Shown here: positions 1-10,400 of the stretch, piece after piece
Layout of the letters: every line of letters starts with the position of its first letter
How positions within the stretch are numbered: the first letter of the stretch is position 1
Origin: Streptomyces palmae
Lineage (GTDB): Bacteria > Actinomycetota > Actinomycetes > Streptomycetales > Streptomycetaceae
DNA: 50,411 nucleotides
NCBI RefSeq assembly: GCF_004684805.1
Contig: NZ_SRID01000007.1
Location: 1-50,411 of the forward strand
Direction: 5' to 3'
The notes under the pieces: generated by a model
The model's database searches: none
What the model was told of the DNA's origin: nothing
The model's input: the letters and a program-made list of their open reading frames with translations, nothing else
Made by a program: the position numbers and the translations under genes

Positions 1-1190
1 GGCGTGCGGATGACGGCCTCGCCGACCGCGTATCGGGCGAGGGCGGGGCGGGCCACGACCGCCTGCGGGGTACGGGTGGCCAGGCCGAGCGCGGTGAGTC
101 GGGCGACGGCCTGTTCGACGAGTTCGCTCTCCATGCCCGGCTCCCGCGCGGACTTCGACCAGAATCCGCCGTGTTCTGCCGCGAGTTCGCGGACGCGGAG
201 GGCCAGGGTCGCGAGGGTGACCGGTCCGTCGACACGGGCCAGGTGCTCGGCGAGCAGGAGGGTGATGTGCCCGTGGGTGCCCTGTTCGGGCATCCGGAGG
301 TCGGTCAGGTCGTCGTCGGGGTCGACCATGGCGATCCCCTCGGCCCGCACCTCGGCGACGAGTCCGGTCAGCTCCGTGATCCGGGCGGTGAGGAAGCCGC
401 GCTGCCGGGTGAGGTAGCCGAGTTCGGCATCGGTCAGGTCGTCGTAGTACAGCACCGGGTCGTCGAGCAGGCGGCGGGTGAGCGAGCGGCGCATGGCGCG
501 GAAGCGCAGTTCGTCGCTGTCGAGGGCGGTCTCCGCGACGAGTTCGGCGAGCCGGGCTGGGAGGGTGTCCGCCCGCACGGTGGAAGGGCCCCGCCGAGTG
601 GCGAGGAGGCCGGCCAGGACCCGGCGTTCCACGTCGTACAGGACGTCGCCCACCCCGCTGACGTACGCCTCCTCCTCGCCCGCGACGCGCCGCAGTACGC
701 CGAGGTCGAGCAGGAGTCGTACGACGGCGGCGAGGTCGAGCCGCTCGTCACGGCGCTCCAGGGCGAACTCGACACCCGTGGCGGCGATTCGGGGGTCGGC
801 GGCGTCGAGGACGATCTGGTCGGCCAGCCGCCCGAGGGCGATCTGGGCCTCGCCGCGTTCGAGGGCGGCCAGCGCGAGGCAGAACAGGACATAGCGGCGA
901 CGGGTGAAGGGGGCCGCTCCCCGGCTCACTTCTCTGGCCGGGTGCGTGGGGTCGGTGAGGACACCGGGGACCTTGCGCAACCGCGCCGTCTCGGCGTCCA
1001 CCTGGAGGGACCATCCCGTGTTCCGGTCGAACCAGTCCCGGAGCTCGGGCGCGTGCCGGCGGACGAGGCGGAACGCGTCGGCGTGCCGGCCATGTGCCAG
1101 AAGGAGGGGGTGCTTCAGCAGGGCGCGCGCCGCTTTGCGCAGGTCGGCGGCGTGCTGGCCCTCCAGCACCTCGGCGAGCGCGGTGATCAC
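1..1190 (-). CDS. jetB: JetB-like DUF2398 (TIGR02678) protein of a type III Wadjet system, 3' end off the window
   Basis: The GTG start at 1190-1188 overlaps the jetA stop as GTGA. The minus strand then stays open to the window edge, giving about 396 codons without a stop. The product begins VITALAEVLEGQHAADLRKA, and further on has the run LYYDDLTDAELGYLTRQRG, which I recognise as typical of the DUF2398/TIGR02678 family. In type III Wadjet loci this family is JetB, a partner of the JetA/JetC SMC-like complex that acts against foreign circular DNA. The SMC-like jetC (TIGR02680) and the nuclease-like jetD (DUF2399) would be expected to the left of position 1. The C-terminus is not visible. The family call rests on remembered sequence character and on the jetA neighbour. 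Confidence 0.8.
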   Translation of the reverse strand, partial: MITALAEVLEGQHAADLRKAARALLKHPLLLAHGRHADAFRLVRRHAPELRDWFDRNTGWSLQVDAETARLRKVPGVLTDPTHPAREVSRGAAPFTRRRYVLFCLALAALERGEAQIALGRLADQIVLDAADPRIAATGVEFALERRDERLDLAAVVRLLLDLGVLRRVAGEEEAYVSGVGDVLYDVERRVLAGLLATRRGPSTVRADTLPARLAELVAETALDSDELRFRAMRRSLTRRLLDDPVLYYDDLTDAELGYLTRQRGFLTARITELTGLVAEVRAEGIAMVDPDDDLTDLRMPEQGTHGHITLLLAEHLARVDGPVTLATLALRVRELAAEHGGFWSKSAREPGMESELVEQAVARLTALGLATRTPQAVVARPALARYAVGEAVIRT

Positions 1191-2758
1191 GAGGTGAACT
1201 CTCCGTCCGTCAGGTCGACGATCTCGACGAGGTGGTCCGGGCCGCGGAAGACCCCGCCGGGCGTGCGGATCTCGGCGGTGGTGCCGTCGGCTAGCGCGGT
1301 GAGTCTGATCTCCATGGAGCCGTCGTTGCTGGTGGCCACGGTGTGCCTGGTCCCGGGTCGCCAGGTGGCCAACGCGTCTCCGAGCAGTTGGAGGAAGAGG
1401 CTGAAGGAGGCCGGGTCCAGCTCGCCGAGGCCGGACAGACGCGTGGTGCCCTCGGTGACGAGCCGGGCGCGGGCGGCCGCGGTCTCCGCGGCCTGCTTGG
1501 CGACGGTCTCGGCGAGGAGCCGCCGCCGCTCCTGCCGGTCCTCGACCTTGCGGGGCTTGCCGCGCCGCTCGTAGCTCCCGGTGCGGCGCAACTGGGGGCT
1601 GATCCGCAGCGGCTCCGCGGCGGCCCACGGTGTGGCGGCCGGGACGGGCCGGGCCGCCCTGGCGGTGAGGGTGTCGGCGTCGACGGTGAGGTGACGGGCC
1701 GGATAGAGGCCGAAGGCGACCCGCCACAGCCGGTGCCGGGCGTCGTCGTCGGCCGCCTCGGCGAACCAGCGGGCCAGGGTCCGGAAGTCGGCAGACCGGT
1801 CCGAGCGCCCCGACCGGCGCTCGTTCAACGTCCGTACGACGGCGAGGAGCTGCGGGATCGCGCCAAGAGCCCGGCCGCGCAGCAGCCGGGCCTGCGACTC
1901 GCGCCCGTCCCGGCTGATGAACCACGCGCCGAGCCCCGCCCAGCGCGCGGCCCACCGCTCGTACGCCTCTCGCTCCGCGACCTGCGACTCCTCCGGCGAG
2001 GCGTCGGCGGCCTCCCGCCCGGCCGCGGCCCTCAGCAGGGACTCCACCCCGCCCGCCTCCAGCTCCAGGATCAGTCGGGCGATCCGCCCACCCAGCGTGA
2101 TCAGGTCCTGGATGAACCGCTCCAGGTACTGGATGAGTCGGTCCTTGTACGCGAGGAAGACCTCCTCCTCGACATCGTGCAGGTCGATGGTCCGCTGGAG
2201 CGATCCCATGAAGGCCCGGGCGTTGTCGGCGAGCGCCGCGAAGCGGCTGGCCAACGCGTCGAGTGCGAGGTGCGCCTTGGCCGGGTCGGGCTCGTCCTCG
2301 GCGGCCAGCACGAGCAGGGCACGCAGGTGGGTGACGATGTCGTGCAGCGCGACGGCCTGGAGTGCGCCGCGGCGGCCGAGTGCCTCGTCGTAGGCGGACA
2401 GCGCGGCCTCGGCCGCCTCCCCCTCGCGCGTGAGCTGGTAGATGAACCGCTTCCGGTAGAAGTCCTCGACGGCGGTGACCCGGGCGGTGTCCGGATCGGC
2501 CCGCAGATTGCCCCAGCCGACGAGCTTGTCGAGCGCGGTGACGACGGCCTCGGGCTCGGCGGGGCGGATGTCCGCCGGCAGTGCCGTGTGCACGTCCTCA
2601 GGGCGCAGATGCACCGCGAACCGCTCCTTGGCCACGAGGAACACCCGCATCACCTGGCGGTAGAGCGGGGTGTTCCGCACGGTGAGGTGGGCGAAGGGGC
2701 CGAATCCGTCCGGCTCGGGATCCGGACCGGCCGAGGCGGTGGCGGTCATCGCCGTCAT
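1187..2758 (-). CDS. jetA: JetA-like DUF2397 (TIGR02677) protein of a type III Wadjet system
   Basis: The 523-aa soluble protein looks like the DUF2397/TIGR02677 family. It opens with FGPFAHLTVRNTPLYRQVMR and a winged-helix-like segment (VVTALDKLVGWGNLRADPD). A long helical middle follows (about residues 150-290), then a basic RKxEDRQERRRLL stretch and a beta-rich C-terminus. In Wadjet loci JetA is the kleisin-like subunit bound by the SMC-like JetC, and the complex restricts plasmids by sensing and cleaving circular DNA. It overlaps jetB by 4 bp, so the two are probably translationally coupled. No clear Shine-Dalgarno sequence precedes the ATG at 2758; an in-frame ATG at 2749 is an alternative. 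The gene is divergent from the kinase gene across 351 bp. Confidence 0.82.
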   Translation of the reverse strand: MTAMTATASAGPDPEPDGFGPFAHLTVRNTPLYRQVMRVFLVAKERFAVHLRPEDVHTALPADIRPAEPEAVVTALDKLVGWGNLRADPDTARVTAVEDFYRKRFIYQLTREGEAAEAALSAYDEALGRRGALQAVALHDIVTHLRALLVLAAEDEPDPAKAHLALDALASRFAALADNARAFMGSLQRTIDLHDVEEEVFLAYKDRLIQYLERFIQDLITLGGRIARLILELEAGGVESLLRAAAGREAADASPEESQVAEREAYERWAARWAGLGAWFISRDGRESQARLLRGRALGAIPQLLAVVRTLNERRSGRSDRSADFRTLARWFAEAADDDARHRLWRVAFGLYPARHLTVDADTLTARAARPVPAATPWAAAEPLRISPQLRRTGSYERRGKPRKVEDRQERRRLLAETVAKQAAETAAARARLVTEGTTRLSGLGELDPASFSLFLQLLGDALATWRPGTRHTVATSNDGSMEIRLTALADGTTAEIRTPGGVFRGPDHLVEIVDLTDGEFTS

Positions 2759-3109
2759 TGTCCCGTGCCCGGAGCAGTTGCCGGCACGGACCCGGGCACC
2801 TGACTGATTCTGGTGGAGGTGACCGGATCACGACGACGCACCGACTGGGGCGCCGACCAGGCCATCAGCCGACCTTGGGTCAGGTGCCCCAGGGCAAGCG
2901 CCCCGTCGACCCGTACGACGAGCACCATGTGACGTGGCGGATCGCCGCTGACGAGCCACGGATCCACACGTCAGCTTTCGGCCAGCCTGGCACTGCCCAG
3001 CGTCCTGATCAGGCCGCAAGCTCCTCAGGCCGACCTCTTGGCCGATTAGGGTGGTTGCCGACGAGAGCGCCGATCGGGTGAGGCGCGGCGGAAAGGTGAG
3101 TCGGAACGG
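2759..3109. promoter_or_regulatory. Divergent intergenic region between the Wadjet genes and the kinase-helicase cluster
   Basis: No convincing gene lies in these 351 bp. The region must hold the start signals for both defence clusters. A TAGGGT hexamer at about 3048-3053 could be a -10 box for the kinase gene, but no good -35 box lies at the right distance, so this is weak. A CTGATCAG palindrome lies near 3004. Regulation could be shared between the two divergent units. Confidence 0.4.
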
Positions 3110-4285
3110 ATGAGCGGGGTGCCTACGCGGATCGGCCGGTACACGGTGGCGCGGGAACTCGGCTCGGGCGGAATGGGCGAGGTCTATCTCGCCTACACGC
3201 CGGCAGGTGATCCGGTCGCGGTGAAGGTGATCCGCAATGACAAGCTCGATCCGCTGACGCGTGCGCGCTTCGAGAAGGAGGCGCTGATCGCGCGCACCGT
3301 GATCGGCACGAACCGGGTGGCTCGCTTCCTGGACGCCGACCCCTACGCGGACCGACCGTGGTTGGCGATGGAGTACGTGGCCGGCCGCACGCTGCTGGCT
3401 TGCGCGGACAGCGAGGGGGCGCTCCCACTGCCACTGGTGGCGAGCCTCGGGGCGCTGCTCGCGGAGGGCTTGTCGGCCGTGCACGCCGCGGGACTGCTCC
3501 ATCGGGACCTGAAGCCGCAGAACGTCATCCTGGGCGACGACGGCCCGATGATCATCGACTTCGGGCTGGGCGCGTTCATGGACGCCTCGCAGGAGACGTT
3601 GTCGCACAGCGGCATGATCATCGGCACCGTACGGTGCATGCCGCCGGAACAGGCCGGCGGCCATCCGCAGGTGTCACCCGCGGCGGACGTTTACGCGCTG
3701 GGCGCGGTCCTGCTGTACGCGGCGGCTCGCCACTATCCCTACGACGGAGCACGCTGGGAGGCGATCGCGGCGCAGGTCGCCAACCCCGAGATCGCCCCCG
3801 ATCTCGCTGGTGTCCCCGCGCCGCTGGCGCCCCTGTTGGAGTCGATGCTCGCCCACGCTCCGGAGGGCCGGCCGACTCTGCAAGCGGTCTCCGATGCCTG
3901 CGCGAAGATCCTCTCCGACTGCGGGATGACACCGGCGGCCGCGCGGCTCGCGCTGATCACCCACACCATGCGGCGCGACGCCCCATCAAGTCCTGGTGAG
4001 CCGCTGCCGACCGCTCTCGAGGAGCTCATCCGCGAGCAGAGCGACCTCATCGAGCACGACGGACCGGCGAGCCCGCTCGACGCCCCGCCGCGGGCGCCAC
4101 AGGCCGAGGCCGACGACTCGGAGCCGGGGCCGCGAGAGCCGGAGGTTCCCGTGCCCGATCCGGCGCACGGCTCCGGGAGGCCGCGCACCCCGCCGAAGAC
4201 GGGCGCGGCCAGGGGACGCCCGCCGGCATCGAAGCGGATCGCGGACGAGCTGCGCGCGTTGTACGCCGCCGATCCCGTTCTGTGA
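3110..4285 (+). CDS. Soluble Hanks-type Ser/Thr protein kinase next to a defence operon
   Basis: The 391-aa protein is a complete eukaryotic-type kinase domain with a short tail. The glycine loop is G18-S-G-G-M-G23, the ATP lysine is K39 (VAVKV), the catalytic loop is H131-R-D133 (HRDLKPQN), and the metal-binding motif is D150-F-G. An activation segment ends in PPEQAGG. All catalytic residues seem intact. The tail (about residues 290-391) is Pro/Glu-rich and probably disordered, ending in a short predicted helix ([14 protein letters not shown]). There is no membrane segment or PASTA domain, unlike PknB, so it is likely cytosolic. The next gene starts 31-127 bp downstream depending on the start chosen. 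By analogy with PglW of BREX type 2 it may phosphorylate system components or sense infection; that role is inference. Confidence 0.88.
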   Translation: MSGVPTRIGRYTVARELGSGGMGEVYLAYTPAGDPVAVKVIRNDKLDPLTRARFEKEALIARTVIGTNRVARFLDADPYADRPWLAMEYVAGRTLLACADSEGALPLPLVASLGALLAEGLSAVHAAGLLHRDLKPQNVILGDDGPMIIDFGLGAFMDASQETLSHSGMIIGTVRCMPPEQAGGHPQVSPAADVYALGAVLLYAAARHYPYDGARWEAIAAQVANPEIAPDLAGVPAPLAPLLESMLAHAPEGRPTLQAVSDACAKILSDCGMTPAAARLALITHTMRRDAPSSPGEPLPTALEELIREQSDLIEHDGPASPLDAPPRAPQAEADDSEPGPREPEVPVPDPAHGSGRPRTPPKTGAARGRPPASKRIADELRALYAADPVL

Positions 4286-4412
4286 CTACTGCGCTGACAG
4301 TGCCGAGTGAGAGTCTTTGTCCCGATGCCGCGTGGATGACGTGGTCCGTTGTGTGCAGGCGCGTGGGTGGGGGCGGCCGTCGGTGGCCGCCGGTGAGGGA
4401 TCGGAGCGGACG

Positions 4413-7400
4413 TTGAGCGTCGAGGCGGAGGCCGTGAGCGGCCAGGGCGATGCGGGGTGGGACGCCTGGGAACCGGAGCATGCTCCGGTCTCTCGGCGGA
4501 CCACCGGGGCCACCGGCTATGCCCCGGGGTCCCAGGTGCTGATACGCGATGAGCTGTGGCTCGTCCGGAACTCCCAGGACGCCGGTGAAGACGGGTGGAT
4601 GGTGGAGGTCACCGGCGTCTCTTCCTTCGTGCGAGGCACTGAGGCGGTCTTCTACAGCCGACTTGACGCCATCCAGGTGCTGGACCCGCGGGAGACGCGG
4701 CTCGTCCCGGACGATTCGCCCCATCACCGGCGGGGCCGTCTGTTCCTTGAAGCGGTGATGCGCAGGACCTACCTTCCGCAGACCGAGCACGGCCTGGCGC
4801 TGGTCGACGGGTTCCTCATGGACCAGCAGGTGCACCAGTTGCGGCCCGCCGAGTTGGCGCTGTCGCTGGAGAAGAACCCGCAGCCGCGGATCCTGATCGC
4901 CGACGTGGTGGGCCTGGGCAAGACCCTGGAGATCGGGGTGCTGCTGGCCGAGCTGATCCGGCGCGGGCGCGGCGAGCGGATCCTTGTCGTGACGCCGCAG
5001 CATGTACTGGAGCAGTTCCAGCGGGAGTTGTGGACCCGGTTCGCGATCCCGCTCGTCCGTCTGGACTCCACCGGCATCCAGCGCATCCAGCAGGACATCC
5101 CGGCCGGCCGGAACCCGTTCGCCTACTTCAAGCGCGCGATCATCTCCGTGGACACGCTCAAGAGCGACGTCTACGCGCACCACCTGGAGCACACCAACTG
5201 GGACGCCGTCGTCATCGACGAGTCCCACAACCTGGTCAACCGCGGCACCAAGAACAACGAGCTCGCCCGTCTGCTGGCCAGGAAGACGGACGCGCTGGTG
5301 CTGGCGTCGGCCACCCCCCACAACGGTCGTGCCGAGTCGTTCGCAGAGTTGATCAGGATGCTGGACGAGGCGGCCATCACCAACCCGTCGAAGTACGAGG
5401 TGGAGGAACTTGAGCACCTCTACATCCGGCGCACGAAGACCTCGGCGGAGGTCCGCGACTCGTTGAAGGGCGCCTGGGCGGACCGCGGACCGTCCCAGCC
5501 GGTCCACGTACCGGCCGGTGAGAAGGAACTCGCCGTCTTCCGGGAGCTGGCCACGTGCTGGATTCCGGCCGATCCCGGTCAACCGTCGGTCAGTCGGCAC
5601 CAACTGGTGCCCTACCAGCTGCTGAAGTCCTTCCTGTCCTCCCACAAGGCGCTGCTGGAGACCGTCAGGACGCGCCTGGCGACGCTGGAGGGGCAACTGG
5701 CCGCCGAGTCGGCGAAAAGCGGGCGGAGGACGGCGGGCCCAGTCGACGCGGCGGCCCGGGAGGCGGCCAGGCAGGCAGAGCGAGCGGCCTTGCTGGACCT
5801 CCGCAAGGCGGCCGAGCAGATCCAGGATGAGGACTCGGCGAAGCTGGCAGCCCTCCTGGACGAGCTGCGCGCCATGGGCGTCGGCCCCGGCTCGGAGACC
5901 CGCGTCGTGGTCTTCTCCGAGCGCATACCCACACTGAAATGGCTCGCGGAGGCAGTCCCGGCCGCGCTCGGCTTCCAGCGCGGCGCCGGTCCCGACGAGA
6001 ACAAGCCCTGGCTGGCCTTCGGTGGCGTGGTCCAGGTCATGCACGGCGAGGCCACCGGCGACGAGGAGCAGCAGGCCATCGTCGAGAAGTTCGGGCTGCG
6101 CGACGACCCCGTACGCATCCTGTTCACCGGTGACGTCGCCTCCGAGGGAGTCAACCTCCACCAGCAGTGCCACCGTCTGATCCACTTCGACCTGCCGTGG
6201 TCCCTGATACGTATCGAGCAGCGCAACGGCCGCATCGACCGCTACGGCCAGCGGCACCAGCCCGTGTTCCGGGCCCTGATCCTCACCAGCGACCTCCCCT
6301 GGCGGACGGACGAGGCGACCGGCCAGCCCCGCACGCTGGACGACCGCCTCGTGGGCGAGAGGCTGCTCCGGCGCGAGGAGGAAGCACACAAGATCGAGGG
6401 CTCGGTCGAGGCGGTCACCGGCCTGCACCGGGCCAAGGAGGAGGAGAACCGCCTCACCCAGGACCTGATAGCCGGCCGGACCGTGGAGGAGTCCATCAAG
6501 CAGTCCCGGCAAGGGGGTGCCGCGTTCCTCTCCGGGCTGCTCGGCCAGGTGGGCGCCGTCCCCGAGCATCCGGAAGTCCGACGGGCGCGCGTGCCGCGGC
6601 TCTTCCCCTCCACCGCCGACTACTTCGACGAGGCACTGCGCCAGATCTGCCGTCCCAACCCCGAGGACCAACTCGCGCTGCGCCGCGACGACGACGGCAC
6701 GATTGCCTTCGAACCCCCGCGGGACCTGCTGTACCGGCTGAAGGCACTGCCCAAGTCGTACCTCGACGAGCAGCGGATCATGCCGCGGAAGACCGAGCCG
6801 GGACGGATCCGCATCACCTTCTCCAAGGACCTCGCGGACCGGCGTCTCAGGGCGGCCCGGGAGTCGTCGACGTCGCAGTGGCCCAACGTCTCCTACGTCA
6901 CCGACGTCCACCCGGTCTTGGACTGGCTGACCGACAAGGTGCTCGTCGAGGTCGGCCGCCATCAGGCCCCCGTGCTCGCCGCCGCCGTGGACTCACCGAC
7001 GTTCCTGGTCCAGGGCATCTGCTCGAACGCCCTGGGCCGTCCCACCATCGTCGAGTGGATGGCCGTACACGGCGCCCCGGACGCTCTCCAGGTGACGCCT
7101 GTGACCCCGGAGGCGCTGGAGGGCTTCGGCGTGGGGCCGACGATGCCCGGCCGCGCCGTCCCGCGCGACCTCGACGGCCTCACCGAGTCCGTGCCCGCCG
7201 CCATCGACAGGGCCGAACGGCACCTGAGAGACCTCAAGGAGGCGTACAGCGAGGAGATCGAGGCGATCCTGGCCCCGTACCGCAAACGGGTGGTGCGCTG
7301 GCAGCAGGAAGCCATGTTCTCTTCCGACGGGACGGGTAGGAGCGGAGTGAACCTCAGCGCCGGCAGGCGGCTGCGCCTGATCAAGTCCCTGCAGACCACG

Positions 7401-7472
7401 GGCGAGCCGATGCTGCGCCTACTCGCCGTACTGGAACCGCTCGACGCCGCTGAGGGAAGCACCCACAGATGA
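4413..7472 (+). CDS. DrmD-like SNF2/helicase-C superfamily 2 ATPase
   Basis: This is a superfamily 2 ATPase of about 1019 aa. An N-terminal beta domain (APGSQVLIRDELWLVR) precedes RecA1, with Walker A VGLGKT (about residue 168) and DEAH-like box VIDESHN (about 268), then SATPHNG. A coiled-coil-rich linker follows (about 415-480), then RecA2 with FTGDVASEGVNL and the arginine-finger motif QRNGRIDRYGQ (about 605). The layout matches SNF2-type helicases of DISARM (DrmD) and RapA-like translocases, which move on double-stranded DNA. The reading frame is open back to a TTG at 4317. I prefer the TTG at 4413 because a GGAG lies 6 nt upstream, but the start is uncertain. It overlaps the methyltransferase gene as ATGA. 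Confidence 0.85.
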   Translation: MSVEAEAVSGQGDAGWDAWEPEHAPVSRRTTGATGYAPGSQVLIRDELWLVRNSQDAGEDGWMVEVTGVSSFVRGTEAVFYSRLDAIQVLDPRETRLVPDDSPHHRRGRLFLEAVMRRTYLPQTEHGLALVDGFLMDQQVHQLRPAELALSLEKNPQPRILIADVVGLGKTLEIGVLLAELIRRGRGERILVVTPQHVLEQFQRELWTRFAIPLVRLDSTGIQRIQQDIPAGRNPFAYFKRAIISVDTLKSDVYAHHLEHTNWDAVVIDESHNLVNRGTKNNELARLLARKTDALVLASATPHNGRAESFAELIRMLDEAAITNPSKYEVEELEHLYIRRTKTSAEVRDSLKGAWADRGPSQPVHVPAGEKELAVFRELATCWIPADPGQPSVSRHQLVPYQLLKSFLSSHKALLETVRTRLATLEGQLAAESAKSGRRTAGPVDAAAREAARQAERAALLDLRKAAEQIQDEDSAKLAALLDELRAMGVGPGSETRVVVFSERIPTLKWLAEAVPAALGFQRGAGPDENKPWLAFGGVVQVMHGEATGDEEQQAIVEKFGLRDDPVRILFTGDVASEGVNLHQQCHRLIHFDLPWSLIRIEQRNGRIDRYGQRHQPVFRALILTSDLPWRTDEATGQPRTLDDRLVGERLLRREEEAHKIEGSVEAVTGLHRAKEEENRLTQDLIAGRTVEESIKQSRQGGAAFLSGLLGQVGAVPEHPEVRRARVPRLFPSTADYFDEALRQICRPNPEDQLALRRDDDGTIAFEPPRDLLYRLKALPKSYLDEQRIMPRKTEPGRIRITFSKDLADRRLRAARESSTSQWPNVSYVTDVHPVLDWLTDKVLVEVGRHQAPVLAAAVDSPTFLVQGICSNALGRPTIVEWMAVHGAPDALQVTPVTPEALEGFGVGPTMPGRAVPRDLDGLTESVPAAIDRAERHLRDLKEAYSEEIEAILAPYRKRVVRWQQEAMFSSDGTGRSGVNLSAGRRLRLIKSLQTTGEPMLRLLAVLEPLDAAEGSTHR

Positions 7473-10400
7473 CCACCGACTTCGACTCCTTCAGCAACCG
7501 CGGCGAGTACTTCGCCGCGCACTACTTCGCCGAGCAGCTCGGCACCGACCTGAAGAAGGGCCTGTTCACCAGCTGGGCCGTACGCGAAGGCGATGACAAC
7601 GACCCGCGGCGAACACCTCGGGAACTGGTCCGCTCACTGCGCGGCGCCTACCTCTCCGAGGAGATGCGCGGCTACTTCGCCGAGGCCGCCGTGCGCGACG
7701 CCGGGGACGAGTTCCGGCCGAACACCCACAACAACTCCGAGTGGCGCAAGCGCCTCACCGAGTGGCACGGCACGGTCCTGCGGGCACTCGGATTCGAGGC
7801 CACCCCCACCGAGATCACCGTCCACCGCGCCGGACGCGACAACTCCCTCACCGCGGCCTACCACGGCCACGGCATCGTCGCCCTGGACTGCGGCTGGGCC
7901 GCCGACAACGACGCCGCCCTGGACGCCGCCGGCCCCGGCCGACTGCTGCACCCGCTCCGGGTCAGCGCGAGCGAGGCATACGAGACCGGGCCTGCCCTGG
8001 CGTCATGGCTGTTCCAGAGCGAGCTCGGCGAAGCCGGCGGGCCCCGCCCCCGCTTCGTCCTGCTGCTGTGCGGCGGCGTGCTCGTCCTCGCGGACCGCCA
8101 GTCGTGGAACGAGGGCCGCTACCTCGCCGCCAACCTCGACGCGGCGCTGGAACGCAACGACCGCACCCAGCTGGGTGAGCTCGCCACCATCGCGGCCCTG
8201 TTCAGCCTGGACATGCTCCGGCCCGGCGAGAACGACCGGAGCCGGGCCATCGACGCCCTGCTGAAGTCCTCCAGCGCCAACGCCGCGGGGGTCTCCGGTG
8301 AACTGCGCCACGGGCTCCAGCGCTCGGTGGAGATCATCGCCAACGAGGTCCTCGCCCGGATGTCCGAGCCGGAGAACGACGTCACCCCGGCCGACGTCGA
8401 AAGCCCCAAGATCCCCTTCGCCCGGGAACTCACCCGCGAATCCCTCCGCTACCTCTACCGGATCCTGTTCCTCCTCTACGCCGAGGCCCGGCCCGAGCTC
8501 GGCATCCTCCCCGCCGACGACGGAAGCTACGAGGCCGGCTACTCCATGGCCCGTCTGCGCGAACTCGTCGAACGCGATGAGGAGCTCGTGGAGGAGGAAG
8601 CCCGCAACGGCTTCCACCTGCACGAGTCCCTGGACGTCCTCTTCAACAAGGTCAACTTCGGGCACCGCCCGTACGGCACCGAGGCCGACGACGACCAGCC
8701 CGGCGACGACACGGAGACCCGCAGGGCCAAGGCCGCCCGCCGCAGCGAGGACCGCGGCCTGCGCTTCGAACCCCTGCGCAGCGAACTCTTCGAGCCCGGC
8801 TCGATACGCCTCATCGGCAGGAATGTCCTCGACCCGCGCAGCGACGAGGACACCGCCCCGCGCTGGCTCGACCTGCGCCTGCGCAACGCCGCCCTGCACG
8901 AGGTACTGCGCCTGCTGACCATGAAGAGGGGCCGGCGCGGCGAGCGAGGCGGCTTCATCTCCTACCGCAACCTGGGCATCAACCAGCTCGGCGCCGTCTA
9001 TGAGGGCCTGATGTCGTACACCGGCATCATCGCCGAGGAGGAGCTGTGCGAGGTCGCCAAGGGTGGCGACCCGGAGAAGGGCTCCTGGCTCATACCCTCG
9101 CACAAGCAGGACCAGTACCCCGACAACACCCTCGTCCACTACGGCGAGGACGATGCCCGCAAGGGCCTGCGCGGCGTCAAGAAGTACGAGCAGGGCTCCT
9201 TCGTCTACCGCCTCGCCGGCCGCGACCGCGAGACCTCCGCCTCGTACTACACGCCCGAGTCGCTGACCCAGGTCACGGTCGAACTCACCCTCAAGCACCG
9301 CCTCGACCAGGAGCGCGACGCCGACGGCAAGGCCGTCAAGACCCGCGCGTCGGAACTGCTCACGTACAAGATCTGCGAGCCGGCCCTCGGCTCCGGTGCC
9401 TTCCTCAACGAGGCGATCAACCAGGTCGCCGAGGAGTACCTGCGCCGCAGGCAGGACGAGCTGGGCACCTCCATTCCCACAGCCGACGCCCTCACCGAGA
9501 AGCAGAAGGCCAAGGCGTACATCGCCCTGCACAACGCGTACGGCGTCGACCTCAACGCCACCGGTGTCGAGCTGGCCGAGGTCTCGCTCTGGCTCAACAC
9601 CATGCACCCCGGCATGCGCGCCCCCTGGTTCGGCCTCCACCTGCGCCGGGGCAACAGCCTCATCGGCGCCCGCCGTGCGGTCTACGCGGCCGACGACGTC
9701 ACCGGCAAGGAATGGCTCAAGGCCAAGAGCGCCCTGACCCCCACCCCGCTCCCCTTCCTCAAGGACGGTGAGCCCCAGCCGCTCCCCCAGGACGCGGTAC
9801 ACCAGTTCCTGCTGCCGAGCCCCGGCTGGGCCGCGGTGACCGGTTCGAAGGAGGCCAAGGAACTCGCGAGGGAAGGCGTCGGACAGCTCGCGGCCTGGAA
9901 GAAGGGCATCCTCCAGCGCCCCAAGCGCGGAAAGGCCGGCAGGTCCAAGAAGGAACCGGTGTCCCAGTTCACCCAGCTCCGGGACGCCGCCCGGCGGGTC
10001 GAGTTCCTGTGGTCGCTCGTCGTCAAGCGCATGGAGCTCTCCGAGCAGGCGATCGCCCGCCGGATCGAGGTCTGGGGCGCTGACCCCACCGACCCCGAGT
10101 ACGCCTTCCTCCACCGCCCCGACCAGGCCGCTCCCAAGGAACAGGTGCTCGAAGACCTCTTCAACGCCGCGGACACCCCGTACTGGCGCCTGAAGAAGGT
10201 CATGGACGCCTGGTGCGCGTTGTGGTTCTGGCCCGTCGACAAGGCGGGGCTGCTCGACGGCACGGCCGGGGAGTACGCGGCGGGGCCGCGGGTGACGGAA
10301 GCGGACAGCCTCAGTCGGCTGCTCGACGGCGTGCCGCTGCTTGCGGAGCCGCCCGCCCACCCTGGCGATCCGGAACCGGCCGCCGTGCCCGCGCCCACCC

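Noticed and set aside
171..1574. Plus-strand frames of 467 codons (171-1574) and 486 codons (1343-2803) over the Wadjet genes
   Set aside because: They overlie jetB and jetA in the opposite direction and encode only low-complexity peptides.
4047..6962. 971-codon open frame on the minus strand opposite the SNF2 helicase gene
   Set aside because: Shadow frame from strong third-position G/C bias; its product is low-complexity and the plus-strand frame has clear helicase motifs.
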